Shown: piece by piece, positions 22,845-33,040 of the stretch
Layout: each line of letters begins with the position of its first letter
Position numbering within the stretch: position 1 is the stretch's first letter
Source of the DNA: Lasioglossum baleicum
Lineage: Eukaryota > Arthropoda > Insecta > Hymenoptera > Halictidae
Direction: 5' to 3'
Length of the DNA: 64,000 nt
NCBI RefSeq assembly: GCF_051020765.1
Contig: NC_134932.1
Coordinates: 5,642,001 to 5,706,000, forward strand
Notes under the pieces: model-generated
The model's database searches: none
Told to the model about the DNA's origin: nothing
The model's input: only the letters and a program-made list of their open reading frames with translations
Translations under genes and position numbers: made by a program

Positions 22845-25033
22845 CTATGTGCCAAACAATGCAAAATTAATCATTTCATATCAACAGATCAAGATCTGTT
22901 TTTATGATTTTATAAGATTGAAATTTTAGGGGACTAACAAGGGAAGAACCCCAAGTGTCCGACTTCGATTTCGATAATTTTTTGTGAGATGATGGTATAT
23001 GGATCCCTAATTACGTATGCAAAATATTAGGCGTAGTCACTCAATAGTTTTAAAGATATAAACAATTAAAGTTTCATGCCTTGTTGATATACCATGATTT
23101 GAGCTGTAGTTTAACTTTAATTGTTTATATCTTTAAAACTATTGAGTAACTACACCTAATATTTTGCATGCATAATTGGGGATCCATATACCATCATCTC
23201 GCAAAGAATTATCCAAATCGAAGTCGGACACTTGAGGTTCTTCCCTTGTAAGATTGTACAACTTTAAACTTCAGAGCTGAACTGAGAGACCTACACATGT
23301 GCAAACCTTGAGAATCACGGCGCTGCAGTTGATGGTGACTGTCCGTGGTTGTGGTGTCGGTGGGAATAGCAGTTGTAGACCCTAGAGACCCTATGCTTCC
23401 TATGCTTGCCATGGATCCTAGGCTTCCATGCGATCCCAGAGGTACAGGTGGTGGTGCTGGGCGATCTTCAACTGGACTCGTTGTTTGACTGGTGCCAGTT
23501 ATTGACCCTCTGGACGCTGTTTTCGTCAACACGCTTGGGGGTCGGCAACATACCTGAAAAATTATCTCAATGTTAATATTCATTGTCCGTTTAAACTCGC
23601 TGGTACATCAATGGGTCATTGTAAAATGTCCGTTAAAACAATTTAGCAAAGGAAACTAGTTTTGTTTAAACTACGACATGGTAGACGTCGCATATGTGTC
23701 ACGGTGAAACTGTCTTTACAGTTCGGCATTTCACCAAGTCATTTTTATCAGGAACGCATATAAAATCTTCAATTTACCTACAAGGACATCTTGATAGATG
23801 TACCCATAACATGAACCGTTAGAAAAGCATTAAACCCTTCCCTTACCTGCATCTTAGCGGTAACGAGGTCTGCGATGTGACGACGATCCTCTTCCTGTGT
23901 GTCTCCCATTAACGACAAAGCGCTGTCATTTACTTCGATTATGTACTCCCGGCCATCCTTCCCGACGAGCAGCTCGATCGCACAGATATCCAATCCGCCA
24001 AACAATTGTGACACGTGATCGATCCATGTACGGTGTTTCTCGCTCACGGCTAATTGCTCCAACATCGCCGAACCCGTGTTGGACTTCCAGTTTCCGCTTA
24101 TGCTCTTCCGCCTGCATGCAATACCGACAACGGTTTTATACTATTCGTCTTAGGAAGTCCCGCGGCGTAATGATTTACGCATTCATCGCGGTTGCTCGGT
24201 CAATTAACTCCCGACCGGTGAGGTCGAGGCGAGACATCAATCCCTCAACGCGTCACATTTAATCATTTCTAATTGACAGTCGCGATTATTGGCAAACTTT
24301 TTCATCCGCCCCGCCACTCGGAGAATACACACCATCTTTTACATTAATCATTGCAATAGAAAAAGAACCGTCAATTTCTCTGGACATCAAAGAACAACGA
24401 GCTATCCGCAATTAAAATATCCAAGACTAATCGTCCGCGATTATTGTCATTTTACTGGGTGTTCCAATGATTTATACAGCCGGAGTCAAAGAATGGTTGG
24501 CAGGTGTGCATCAATCATGCTTCTGTCAGTTATACGCCGTACTCTGACACGCCTGTAGCCGCGTATTCAATTGTTAATTTCAATAAAAGGCGTTCGGTGG
24601 TCATTTATTTCAGATCATTCTCACCCACCACCGGTTCTCTACGTCCACCTACCCCTTGAAGATCGAACAACATTGTGGAGCGAAGTGTACATATGTACCC
24701 TATTGCTACATGCGGGAAACATTGCGGACTTTGTTCTCGACTCGTATTTATCGCGGATTATTGACGCCACTGGTGGATAGACACGGTCCGAACGGGTTAG
24801 CAGAGGACGTGGTTTCGCGACACTCACATGAATGCTTTGTAGTTATTGCCGATTTTCTGCACGTGCACGTCGTACTTGGTCTCCACGTACGGCTCCGCGG
24901 TGCTGTAGGTGTTTGCCAGTGCAGCCAACGAGGCGAGATCCAGAAACTCCTGATTCGTCTCGGCACGGGCTTTCCCCACTCCCCCGTGGGCGTGTCCGAG
25001 TTTCACCACGACCGGATAACGAGATGCGCTCAC
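22672..25033 (-). CDS. Syn: Synapsin, C-terminal 296 residues in four exons (5' part not in view)
   Basis: Synapsin is a presynaptic phosphoprotein that tethers synaptic vesicles. Its C domain is an ATP-grasp-like fold that binds ATP and mediates dimer contacts. Four minus-strand exons (25033-24828, 24111-23847, 23553-23307, 22844-22672) join in frame to 891 nt including TAA. They encode, in order: the glycine-rich segment YPVVVKLGHAHGGVGKA and VHVQKIGNNYKAFM; the segment SGNWKSNTGSAMLEQ and the C-domain core FGGLDICAIELLVGKDGRE with GDTQEEDRR; a Ser/Pro/Gly-rich linker with an RRDS protein-kinase-A-type site; and the tail MKNLRKTFAGIFGDM. All junctions use GT/AG, with phases 2, 0 and 1 that agree on both sides. 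The N-terminal A domain and first half of domain C are missing and must lie further right, past at least one large intron. Introns here are 716, 293 and 462 nt. Drosophila Syn hosts Timp in an intron on the opposite strand; I could not find a TIMP exon here. Confidence 0.95.
22937..23249. mobile_element. 313-bp palindromic element inside the last synapsin intron
   Basis: The left arm starts ACAAGGGAAGAACCCCAAGT and runs through GTCCGACTTCGATTTCG, ATGGTATATGGATCC and GCAAAATATTAGG. The right arm is its near-complete mirror, ending TTGAGGTTCTTCCCTTGT. The arms are about 140 bp around a short unpaired centre. A TA lies at the left edge. It fills two-thirds of a 462-nt intron, ending 57 bp from the upstream exon donor and starting 92 bp from the downstream exon. 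No coding capacity. Confidence 0.9.
23307..23553 (-). CDS. Syn: Synapsin exon: Ser/Pro/Gly-rich linker
   Basis: The exon is 247 nt. The acceptor is ATAATTTTTCAG ending 23554 and the donor is CAAG|GTTTGC, a weaker but usable site that gives the right phase (1). It encodes VCCRPPSVLTKTASRGS, then PAPPPVPLGSHGSLGSMAS with repeated SIGSLGS-like units, then DSHHQLQRRDSQ. The sequence is of low complexity, as expected for the linker domains, and RRDS is a PKA-type site. Readthrough of the donor would stay open for 32 more codons, so an alternative C-terminus is possible. Confidence 0.88.
23847..24111 (-). CDS. Syn: Synapsin exon: second half of the C domain
   Basis: The exon is 265 nt. The acceptor is TTGCATGCAG ending 24112 and the donor is CAG|GTAAGG with GT at 23846-23845. 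It completes the split Met codon, then reads RKSISGNWKSNTGSAMLEQ, and ends in phase 0 after DLVTAKMQ. It holds the conserved FGGLDIC, KDGREYIIEV and GDTQEEDRR blocks that close the ATP-grasp-like fold. Confidence 0.95.
24828..25033 (-). CDS. Syn: Synapsin exon: glycine-rich part of the C domain
   Basis: The exon is 206 nt. The acceptor is the strong TTATCTTTCTTTTGCAG ending at 25034, and the donor is AT|GTGAGT with GT at 24827-24826. It enters in phase 0 with VSASRYPVVVKLGHAHGGVG and ends in phase 2 inside the Met codon of NYKAFM. KxGHAHGGVGK matches the nucleotide-binding loop region of synapsin C domains. Confidence 0.95.
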
Positions 25034-26777
25034 CTGCAAAAGAAAGATAATCGAGGTATATAATTAATGCGACGATACGATTACGTGACGAGTCGCCCCG
25101 AGCTCGTCTGTTTATGGCTCAGGCTGCCGGCGCCAGCCCCCGAGACCATCGAACGAGAGCTACGACCATCGAACGAGAGCTACGACCATCGCTCGGACGT
25201 TTTTATTAGATTACAGATGTCCGTGCGTTTCCCAGTTACAGGAAATTCATTACAATACTAATGTGTAGACAGCGGGCGAGTCGGTATAAATTAAGATAGC
25301 AAAAACATTATTTTTCAATCTATTAAACATATTTAGAAAGAAAATAAATTTCTAATTCACTCCAATGCAGGTAGAAAATTCTTATTTTGCTTAAAGATCC
25401 GTTGTCTACTAATGTGAAAGTTTATTGCATTTCATAAAGTCAAATGTATTCTAAATGATTTTAGCATCCGCATTCTATATTTCCTATGTGCCAAATTCAA
25501 TTTACCGATAGGTGTACCTGGTGTAATAAATATGTTACGTGAATTATTAGCGAACGCGTGTCACCGTGTACCGGCAGGGGATCGATTAACAATAACGGTG
25601 GGAATTCTGCATTCCAATCTAAGATCAACGGAAACCAGTCTCCCGATGGGACGCCTACAGCAGTCTCGGGCCTGTCTTCCATAATCGAATACATTAACCG
25701 ACATCTGTGAATGAAGATCAAAGTCTGCCGATACGCAGGCGGTTGATTAAGCAGTCTACAATATTCACGTGGGCTGGAAAAGATTATTACACGCCGATAG
25801 CACCGTCGCGTGTCATTCAGTTCCGCGAAAGTCTCTTCGAGTCGACTGTCCGTGAAACTATCTCCAATTTCCACGAGCGTCGGAAAAAAAGCGTTTCCTT
25901 CGAAACCGTGCACGCTGTCCGATCGTACCGGTTCTCGTTTACATAAACAACAATCGCTACAGTTTCCGTAACTACAACAATCACAATAGTTCTCCAGCCG
26001 AATCGATTTCGATAGATGACACAAGCCAGTGGATAGACTATCTTCCATTTTACCACGTTTTTATTAGCTCGCTTTCTTGTTTGTTTGTTCGTCTGTTCGA
26101 TGGCAAATTTTGCAATTGATTTTAAACTAACTTCCTGATGAGCTAGAGACTTGAAATCGGTTACATGTTTCTCTTTCGAGAACAGCCTACGGTAGACCAT
26201 AATTTCTACAACAAATTTCATCCAATCCCATGATCGAACGAAGAAAAGAGGGGTAGGACAGCATGAAACGTGAATGCTCTCCGGCTCGTCCCGTTAGCAT
26301 AGATAACCGTGGTATTCTCGTTGATAGAAAGAAGTCTACCGTGACTAAGTGGTTGATATTGCCTCTAATCCTCTGACCAGTCTCGATCGCATCCTGTGCG
26401 CTCTTCTATCCATTCCCGGAATGTGAAATGTATTCGCGTCACCTGTCCGTTTACCAGCGTGAATTTTCGCGAAACCCATCTGCGACACTCGACTTAAAAT
26501 CACATTCGAGATTAACTAGCAAAGTTTAAATTTGGTAGATTGAAACATCCTCTATATTTTCATCGAGACAGGATATTCCACATCAGGAGCATCAATTTGA
26601 AATTTTTCGTGCACCGTAGATTTAGACATAGTCAACCTGGAAACATTATCTGATCGAAGAATAGTATCCGCGACCAGAGCTTTATATTTAATTTGACAAA
26701 TAATAATATAGATTGTCCCGCACTCCTGAGGCAAATCAATTTCTACGTACCTGAACGTGTTTTGAGAACTTAATTTG
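25034..26777. other. Probable synapsin intron sequence
   Basis: No further synapsin exon was recognised upstream of the one starting at 25033. A 21-bp motif (GAACGAGAGCTACGACCATC) is tandemly duplicated near 25,140-25,190. The longest minus-strand frame (26048-25497, 183 codons, Cys-rich start) lies here. It has no domain I recognise and no supporting splice pattern, so I do not call it a gene. Confidence 0.4.
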
Positions 26778-27160
26778 AGAAGTTAATCGTCAATCGTTGA
26801 TTAAATGAAAAAATCGGCGATTGATTCAATCGATTGATGAAGTTAATCGTCAATCGTTGATTAAATGAAAAAATCGGCGATTGATTCAATCGATTGATTT
26901 AATCGTCAATCGTTGATTAGAAAAAGGAACCATCGAAAAATCGGATGATTTAATCAATTGTTGAAGACGGTCTATCCATAAATTGCAGGAAGGATTTGTA
27001 GGAGAATTGACGATTAATAATCGTTAATCGGAATTAACGGCTATAGTAGAAATTTAATCGTTAACCACAATTAACGACTAAACGAGGAGATTAATTGTTA
27101 ATTGCGATTAACGATTGAAGTAGAAATTTAGTCGTCAATCGTTGATTAAATTCTTGCCCA
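26778..27160. repeat. Tandem and palindromic ATTAACGATT-type repeat block
   Basis: A 60-bp unit occurs twice in perfect tandem (26779-26838 and 26839-26898). It contains GTTAATCGTCAATCGTTGAT, AAAAAATCGGCGATTGATTC and AATCGATTGAT. The next 260 bp hold many related pieces in both orientations (AATCGTTAATCG, CAATTAACGACTAA, GCGATTAACGATTG). The words are close to self-complementary, so the strand can fold on itself. Confidence 0.85.
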
Positions 27161-29600
27161 ACTCTGCTTTTTATGTAAATTTTAGGTTAAGACTTCTTTT
27201 TGTTATGTTCCTTTTTGTTTTTATCAGTTCTACTGTAAACACAACTGTAAACATTTGTATAAAAAGACCTCGGTCCGTATATACTAATAATAATAATAAT
27301 AAATAATAAAATAATTTGTATGCTTCTGTATAGTGTCTCGTAATATTGTCGAAGAGTGTTTTTACAGGCCGGCGTAGAAAAAGGAAGTGGCTGTTTAATG
27401 GATTGCCCCTTCGTGTTCGTGTCCGGGCAGCCATAGGCCGGCAGCCCTCCGATGGTTCGCCGGTAGAGAGAGCAGTGCTCAAACTGAAACTGCACGTGTG
27501 CGAAACCGGCACGTGGGTGTCGCGAAACTGCAACCCTGAGCACCGCTGTTGTACGCGTGCCCCTTCTCCCCCTCGGACGGACACCAACGACGGGGATCAA
27601 CGGCGAGGGACACAGAGATAAATCATTTATCGTGCCCAAGGGGACTTTCGAGGACTCCGAGGGCAGACAGGGGTGTCACCTTCAATTTCGTTTTCTCCCG
27701 CTCTCGGACGCACTAAAAATAATACGCGTTTCACGCGGACGGAACCGAACGTTTATATCCACGTGACACGCTGTCCCTCGGTAATGAATAAGTAAGTTTC
27801 GGTTACACGGAGATCATCGGTTACTTAAGAGTCAATGGTTTTTTCGAGACACGCTCGGTGTTCAGGTCGTTGACCCCTGACGGGCCACCGGCGAATTCCA
27901 ATTAGAAAGCCGTAATTGGAGACTGCAATTAGCGTGTTGTAGCATCAAGGTTGTAGCCCCACTTTTCATGTCTTTTGCATTGTGTATTCTAAATAAGAGG
28001 AATATATACTGGACGTTTTTTTTTCATTTTAAGCATTTCAGATCTCAAATGAGATCTATTTCTGCTGCACTGAGATAAATTACAGTACATACACAGTCTA
28101 CATTAAATCGAATCAAATTAAATTCGTAGTTTACAGTTTTTTAAGAAACTAAAAATGAGAGAACAAGCATTAATGTTGGGTCGGGCAACTAATATTTCTA
28201 AGCTTAAGCGTAATTGAAGTTTAATTTTACGCAGTTGATGAATTAACTTAGATCGCTGCAAATCGAAGAGGCTACATTGTCAAACAATTTGATTGATATC
28301 CTGGCTGCCGGGCACTAATAATTCCTACACGAAATAGAGACGCTTTAAGGCTCTAACAATCGGCTCTGCATCGATTGATAGTTACAATAAGTCCTCGTGA
28401 AAGACGTTCGTGTTTGGAATTGGAAATTAAAGTGCTGTTAAAATATGGTTTGTTGTAATTCGAAGGATTGCAGCCCTACCGTTTTAATTTGATGTCTCAC
28501 GAAATTCGTAATTTCTGATATTTGAAACAAAGTGAGATTGTTTCCAATAATGTGATTCATCTGAAGATCAGAGGGTGCTCCGGACATTTGAGTGAGTCTG
28601 TACACGAGTACTTTCTAACGCGTTGCAGTACTTGTTGCGGTCCAAGCATGTTTCATTGGCATAAAAATATTCACCTCTTCAGCTAATCCCACATTAGCTT
28701 CACAAATCGATAAACTCAACCAACCAGTTATAAACTAATAAACTCAGCTAGCTGATTACTTTATACAAGATCAGAAGCAACAGTTTCACCAACGTTTCTT
28801 AAAACGTTTGCGTCTAGAGAAAGTCGAACGATGTTTTAAAATTCAGTAAACGACTTCAAACATACTATCACGTAACCACGACAAATCTCGAAATCGTTAC
28901 AATTTGTTTCACGCAGTATCGGAATGTTTGAGCATAGAAATTCCGAAGAATTTGTAAACTCACGGATTCGTTCGTAATAAATTTAATTACCTCGACCACT
29001 TATCTTCCAATAGATACACCGTCGTCGTAATAACGTCCTTCGTTTGAAACTCTATACATGTCGAACGTTCAGACACCGGAATGCCTGGCGTTCTCCTCAC
29101 GAGATATCCACGTATGCTAAATTTTATGTCTTCGTCGGCGCAACTTTAAACAGATAGGTTCCCACTAGGTCAGCAACGTTCTGTTTGTAATTTCGAGCTG
29201 TTTGGACTCTCGAATTCCTGAGATTCCGTCAATTCGAATATCCGTGTACACGGGGCGTCGAAATCCTCTCGAATGCACGGACAAAGTCACGATAATCGCA
29301 AAAGACAATTAAGAGAAAAATGCAATAACAGTCGTCTTTACGAGTAGGTACTTTGGTTACGACATTTGCCAAAAGAATTATTTCTCATAAAAATCCGCAG
29401 ACCAATCATAACACAGTCATTGACAAACAATTTGATAGGTTTCCGGTGCCCAACGAGTTAATTAACAGAATCCCAGAGCCGTGGCATCATAGTAAAATGC
29501 AGATTCCATAGGCAAAGTCCGTTTCCGCCCAGTTCGGCTCCGTGTTCCAGAGTTCCGACCCGCCCGCCATAAATGATAGTAATCGTGGATGAAACGGTGA
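27161..29600. other. Non-coding DNA
   Basis: No supported exon. There is a short (AAT)n run near 27,285-27,320 and a C+G-richer patch at 27.4-27.9 kb with overlapping open frames on both strands and no recognisable product. The rest is A/T-rich and unremarkable. Confidence 0.35.
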
Positions 29601-29629
29601 TGAGTGGGACCCCCGCGAGCGCGTTTTTC

Positions 29630-30260
29630 GTTGAAGGGGGTCCACGGTCCCCCGAGAGCAAACAAAGAGAGAGAGAGAGAGAGAGGCAACAATCGATCGA
29701 GAAAGAAAAGAAAATAGATCGTCTGTAGTTCGAACCAAGAGAGGAATACATGGGAAGACGCCACTCGTGGAGGAGGAGAAAGATAGAGAGCTGTGGGTGG
29801 CCGGCGGGAGACGGAAAGTGAGCAAGGTATACCAAAGCGGTGGGAGATAGAGGCTTGATAGTAGGGAGACCTCTCGGTCGCTTGTGGAGGGGAAGCAGAG
29901 GATCAAACGAAGGAGGACAGAGCGAACGATAATGAAAACGCGGGAGAAGGACAGTCCGTCGACGGTGTCGGTGGATAGAGTGAGAAAGGTGAGCAATGTG
30001 GAACGAGCAGAAACGAGGAACGGAACGAGAGAAGTCGGATTGAAGGAATAGGGGATAAAGACGCGGAATAGGCTTGGGAGAGAGATCGAGAAAGAGGGTG
30101 AACGAGCTGGGTGAGAGGGGGAGAGAGAGAGAGAGAGAGAGAAAGGTAAAAGTCAGAAATGAGAAGCGGGACGGAGAGGCCCCGGGATGATTGAGCGAGC
30201 AAGAGAGAAAAACCGAGCGAGAAAGCCGATGTTGAAGCTCGTCGGCGGAAGAAGGAGCGA
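29630..30260 (+). promoter_or_regulatory. GA-rich, possibly GAGA-type promoter-proximal region
   Basis: Long purine-rich plus strand with two (GA)n runs (about 29,665-29,690 and 30,118-30,142) and many GAGAGA, GAGCGAG and GGAGA words. It lies directly before a CpG-dense block. GAGA-like repeats often mark insect promoters with open chromatin. The long minus-strand open frames here (up to 266 codons at 30703-29903, rich in Ser/Leu/Pro) come from the purine/pyrimidine bias and are not credible genes. Confidence 0.4.
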
Positions 30261-30339
30261 GCTAAGGAACGTAGGAAGGAACGAGAGGCTCCCGTGTCGG
30301 TGTCGGTTCGCGCTTGCATTGCTTTTCGAAGCTCGCGCG

Positions 30340-30761
30340 CGAAAGGTTCGTGGGTAGGTGCGTGAGTGCGTGTAAGATCGATAAACGCACGTGAAAATCC
30401 AGTCGGTCTTCTTTCGCGGCTCCGTGTCGGCCTCGAGACACCTCGTGGATTCGAAGCGTGCGGCGTTCGCGGGTCCGGAAAGCTCGCTGCTGCGCTACTA
30501 CCACCAGTCTCGCACGATCCTCTTCCTCCGATACACCACGGTCCGAATTCCAGTGCACGCGAATCTACTGCGCGAGACTGTTCGCAAATTGGTACCGGTG
30601 TCTTCCGGTCCGTCGACGGGCATCCGCCGGTCACGCGCCCGCTCGCCGGTGCCCGCGCGTCTTTGAGGTCAAGCGGAATAACGGAGAGAAAGGCGGAGTG
30701 CAAGTTAAACTGTGCGAGGAAAGCGGAAGAAGAAGGATCTGCTAGGGGTCACGGAGAAAGG
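30340..30761 (+). other. Candidate non-coding first exon of a plus-strand transcript
   Basis: This is the most CpG-dense block in the right half of the window, following the GA-rich stretch. It ends in a plausible donor, AAAG|GTATACC, at 30761/30762. Several plus-strand frames are open, but none looks like a known protein, so the block would be 5' UTR. If the synapsin gene extends right of here, this transcript would be nested on its opposite strand, the arrangement known for Timp in flies. No downstream exon was found, so this is inference. Confidence 0.3.
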
Positions 30762-30882
30762 TATACCTTGTGCGCGCGCGCGCGCGATTTTCGCATTCCC
30801 CTGTCACACTGTTCCGTGTTTATGGCGATTACGCCGCGCGATTCGCGCGCTGAACTTGTCGCCTTGGTCCCGAGACTTTACA

Positions 30883-30981
30883 ATGTCGCTGCGAGATCGC
30901 CTGATTTTGTTTTTCTTCTTGTGCGCGGCACTTGCGTCGCATAAACCATCTCGTCATTACAGACCGCGCGGTTCATTGTAG
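30883..30981 (+). CDS. Possible 32-residue peptide with signal-like N-terminus
   Basis: The ATG at 30883 has a fair context (TTTACAATGTCG). It opens MSLRDRLILFFFLCAALA, a textbook signal peptide shape, followed by a basic 14-residue tail SHKPSRHYRPRGSL and a stop. It sits just past the candidate donor at 30762, so in a spliced transcript it would be intronic. It could equally be chance. No homologue is recognised and there is no poly(A) signal nearby. Confidence 0.15.
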   Translation: MSLRDRLILFFFLCAALASHKPSRHYRPRGSL

Positions 30982-32383
30982 ATTTTGAGATTTTTAGAGT
31001 TGAATATGAGACCTCGAGACGTTAACACTGTATGACGTTCTCTCTCTCAAGTACATGTTTCATTCACAACTCGGTGAAACGATCATATATTGATTGCAGA
31101 AAATTATGCAGCGTACAACAGGAGCTGTTTAGAGCCAGTTATTTGTTTCATCCTTACTACTCCGTGTATCCATGGTCCAGCAGTTTAATGCGCACCAGTG
31201 TAATTACACATTTGCTTGAAGTGCCTCGTTATGTCCGCATAAATTCATTTTATTACGACTTGATTCATTCTTATTAGATGCAACACTGCCCGCCTGTCAT
31301 AAACGCAATCTTATTGATACGTTACGATTAGAATGCGGCTCTTTATGCGTTTATGGCACATGCGATGTTCGGAATACAAGGAAACGTGTACGGTACTGTT
31401 ATTTTTGCTATTTCAGAAGGAATCTGTTAGTCAATCAAAGAGATTTTTCTCCGGAATTAATGTTCATAAAGTTGGACAGGAAAATGAGAACACAGTCCAA
31501 ATTTTACATTACTTCGTCAGACGAATTCTCGATACATTTGAACATTCTGTTCGTACGTTCTAATAATTCCTACGGGGCCAACAAAACAGCTGCGCGCGAC
31601 GTCCGCGATAATAACTCTCCTATACTACATATAATACAATGGAAAATAAATGAGTGCAGCTTCATTAAAGCTCCTCTCAATCTCTGAACGTGGAATACGT
31701 GTAGCAGCCGTTTCATGTGGCAGTCGTGTTCCGCAGCACACGATCCTAGAATCCTAGCAATCACTGTCAAACCGAAACTCTTTCGTGCCAAGAAACGTTG
31801 CGCACGCTATAATAATGCATCGGCCGAGAGAGCGGGGTCATCCGCACGGCGTAATTTGGAGCGGAAAAAAAGTGCGGTGCACTTCTGCACGGACGTGTCC
31901 GCGCATCGATTCGGCCGGTTCGGTCAGAGATTAGATTTGACGGTTTATTGGACTAGCAATCAAGACGATGACATCAGAGTCGGCTGCTGCAGGCCAAAAT
32001 AAACTTTGCTGAACGCGCGGCTGAGCGATCTCGCAATCGTGCTTCTGCGAACCTTCTGTTCGCCGAGAGTCGATCGACGACGGACACCGTTCGCGAACTT
32101 ATCATTCCGCCTGTGTACCTGTTAACATTTCAGTGAACTTGGGAAAGCTGACGGCACACAACGGTACGTGATCGCGCGACGATATTGTTGGTAAATACCT
32201 CGAGCGGTTCCGTATCGGGCTCCTGGCAAACATAATGATTGAACATGCCGAGCAACGTTACCACTCATATCGTTCTAGGATGTGGCAACATTATGTACGA
32301 AAATGAATCGTATAATTCGAAGCTCATAGCACTTTGCCATTTGAAAATAATGTAAAGAAACAAACAAAAGTTTGATTTGAGTT
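30982..32383. other. Non-coding DNA, no recognised feature
   Basis: Short overlapping frames only. The 31.8-32.2 kb part is more CpG-rich than its surroundings, but no promoter motif or exon was identified. Confidence 0.35.
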
Positions 32384-33040
32384 GACTCCCACTAATATTC
32401 GGACACTCTTAGAAACACCATAACTTTCTTAATATTGCAATATACAACTTGAAATTTTTGGAGAAGTTAGAACAATTGGTTTGCTACAGAACGTGACAAA
32501 AATATTTGAAAAAATACGGCAAGTAGTCGGAATTGCAGAGAAAATACTAAAGTTGTATTCTTCGACTTTTTTATGTGGGCTTATATGGAAAATTTAGAAA
32601 ACACGTTTCGTAGATCTGTATCAATTAAACATCGGTCGACGTTGTAATGAGCTGCAAACGTTTAAAGATGGTAAAAATTGCAGTTTTTCACGATTTTCGG
32701 TCTCCAACTGCAGTAATTCTAAGGATTCTTACATCTTTCAATGCCTGTCGTTCTTTCCCGCATCAACCGATTTCTATGAAACTTCCACAGTGCATATAAT
32801 TTACACAGATCTACAAAACGTATTTCTTAAAATTTCAATATAGGCCCGTATAAAAAACTTGTAAAATGCAACTTTTAGTATTTTCTCTACAAGTCCGACT
32901 AAATGCAATTTTTGAAAAAATTCCTTTTCACATCCTGTAGTAATCTAATTGCTTTAGCTTCCCAAAGAAGTTCAAATCGCATAGTTCAATATTGAAAAGG
33001 TTATGGTGTTTTTAAGAGTGTCCGAATATTAGTGGGAGTC
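32384..33040. mobile_element. 657-bp palindromic element
   Basis: The left end GACTCCCACTAATATTCGGA and following CACTCTTAGAAACACCATAA are mirrored at the right end (TTATGGTGTTTTTAAGAGTG, then TCCGAATATTAGTGGGAGTC). Inner layers also pair: ACACGTTTCGTAGATCTG with CAGATCTACAAAACGTATTT, and AATTGCAGAGAAAATACT with AGTATTTTCTCTACAAG. There is no transposase. I see no clear target duplication. Confidence 0.9.

Noticed and set aside
25497..26048. 183-codon minus-strand frame with Cys-rich start
   Set aside because: Checked as a possible TIMP or other nested gene. There is no CxC start after a signal peptide, no NTR-domain pattern, no splice support, and an open frame on the other strand.
29903..30703. 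266-codon minus-strand frame, Ser/Leu/Pro/Arg-rich
   Set aside because: It is a by-product of GA-repeat and CpG-rich sequence, where several frames on both strands stay open. No domain.
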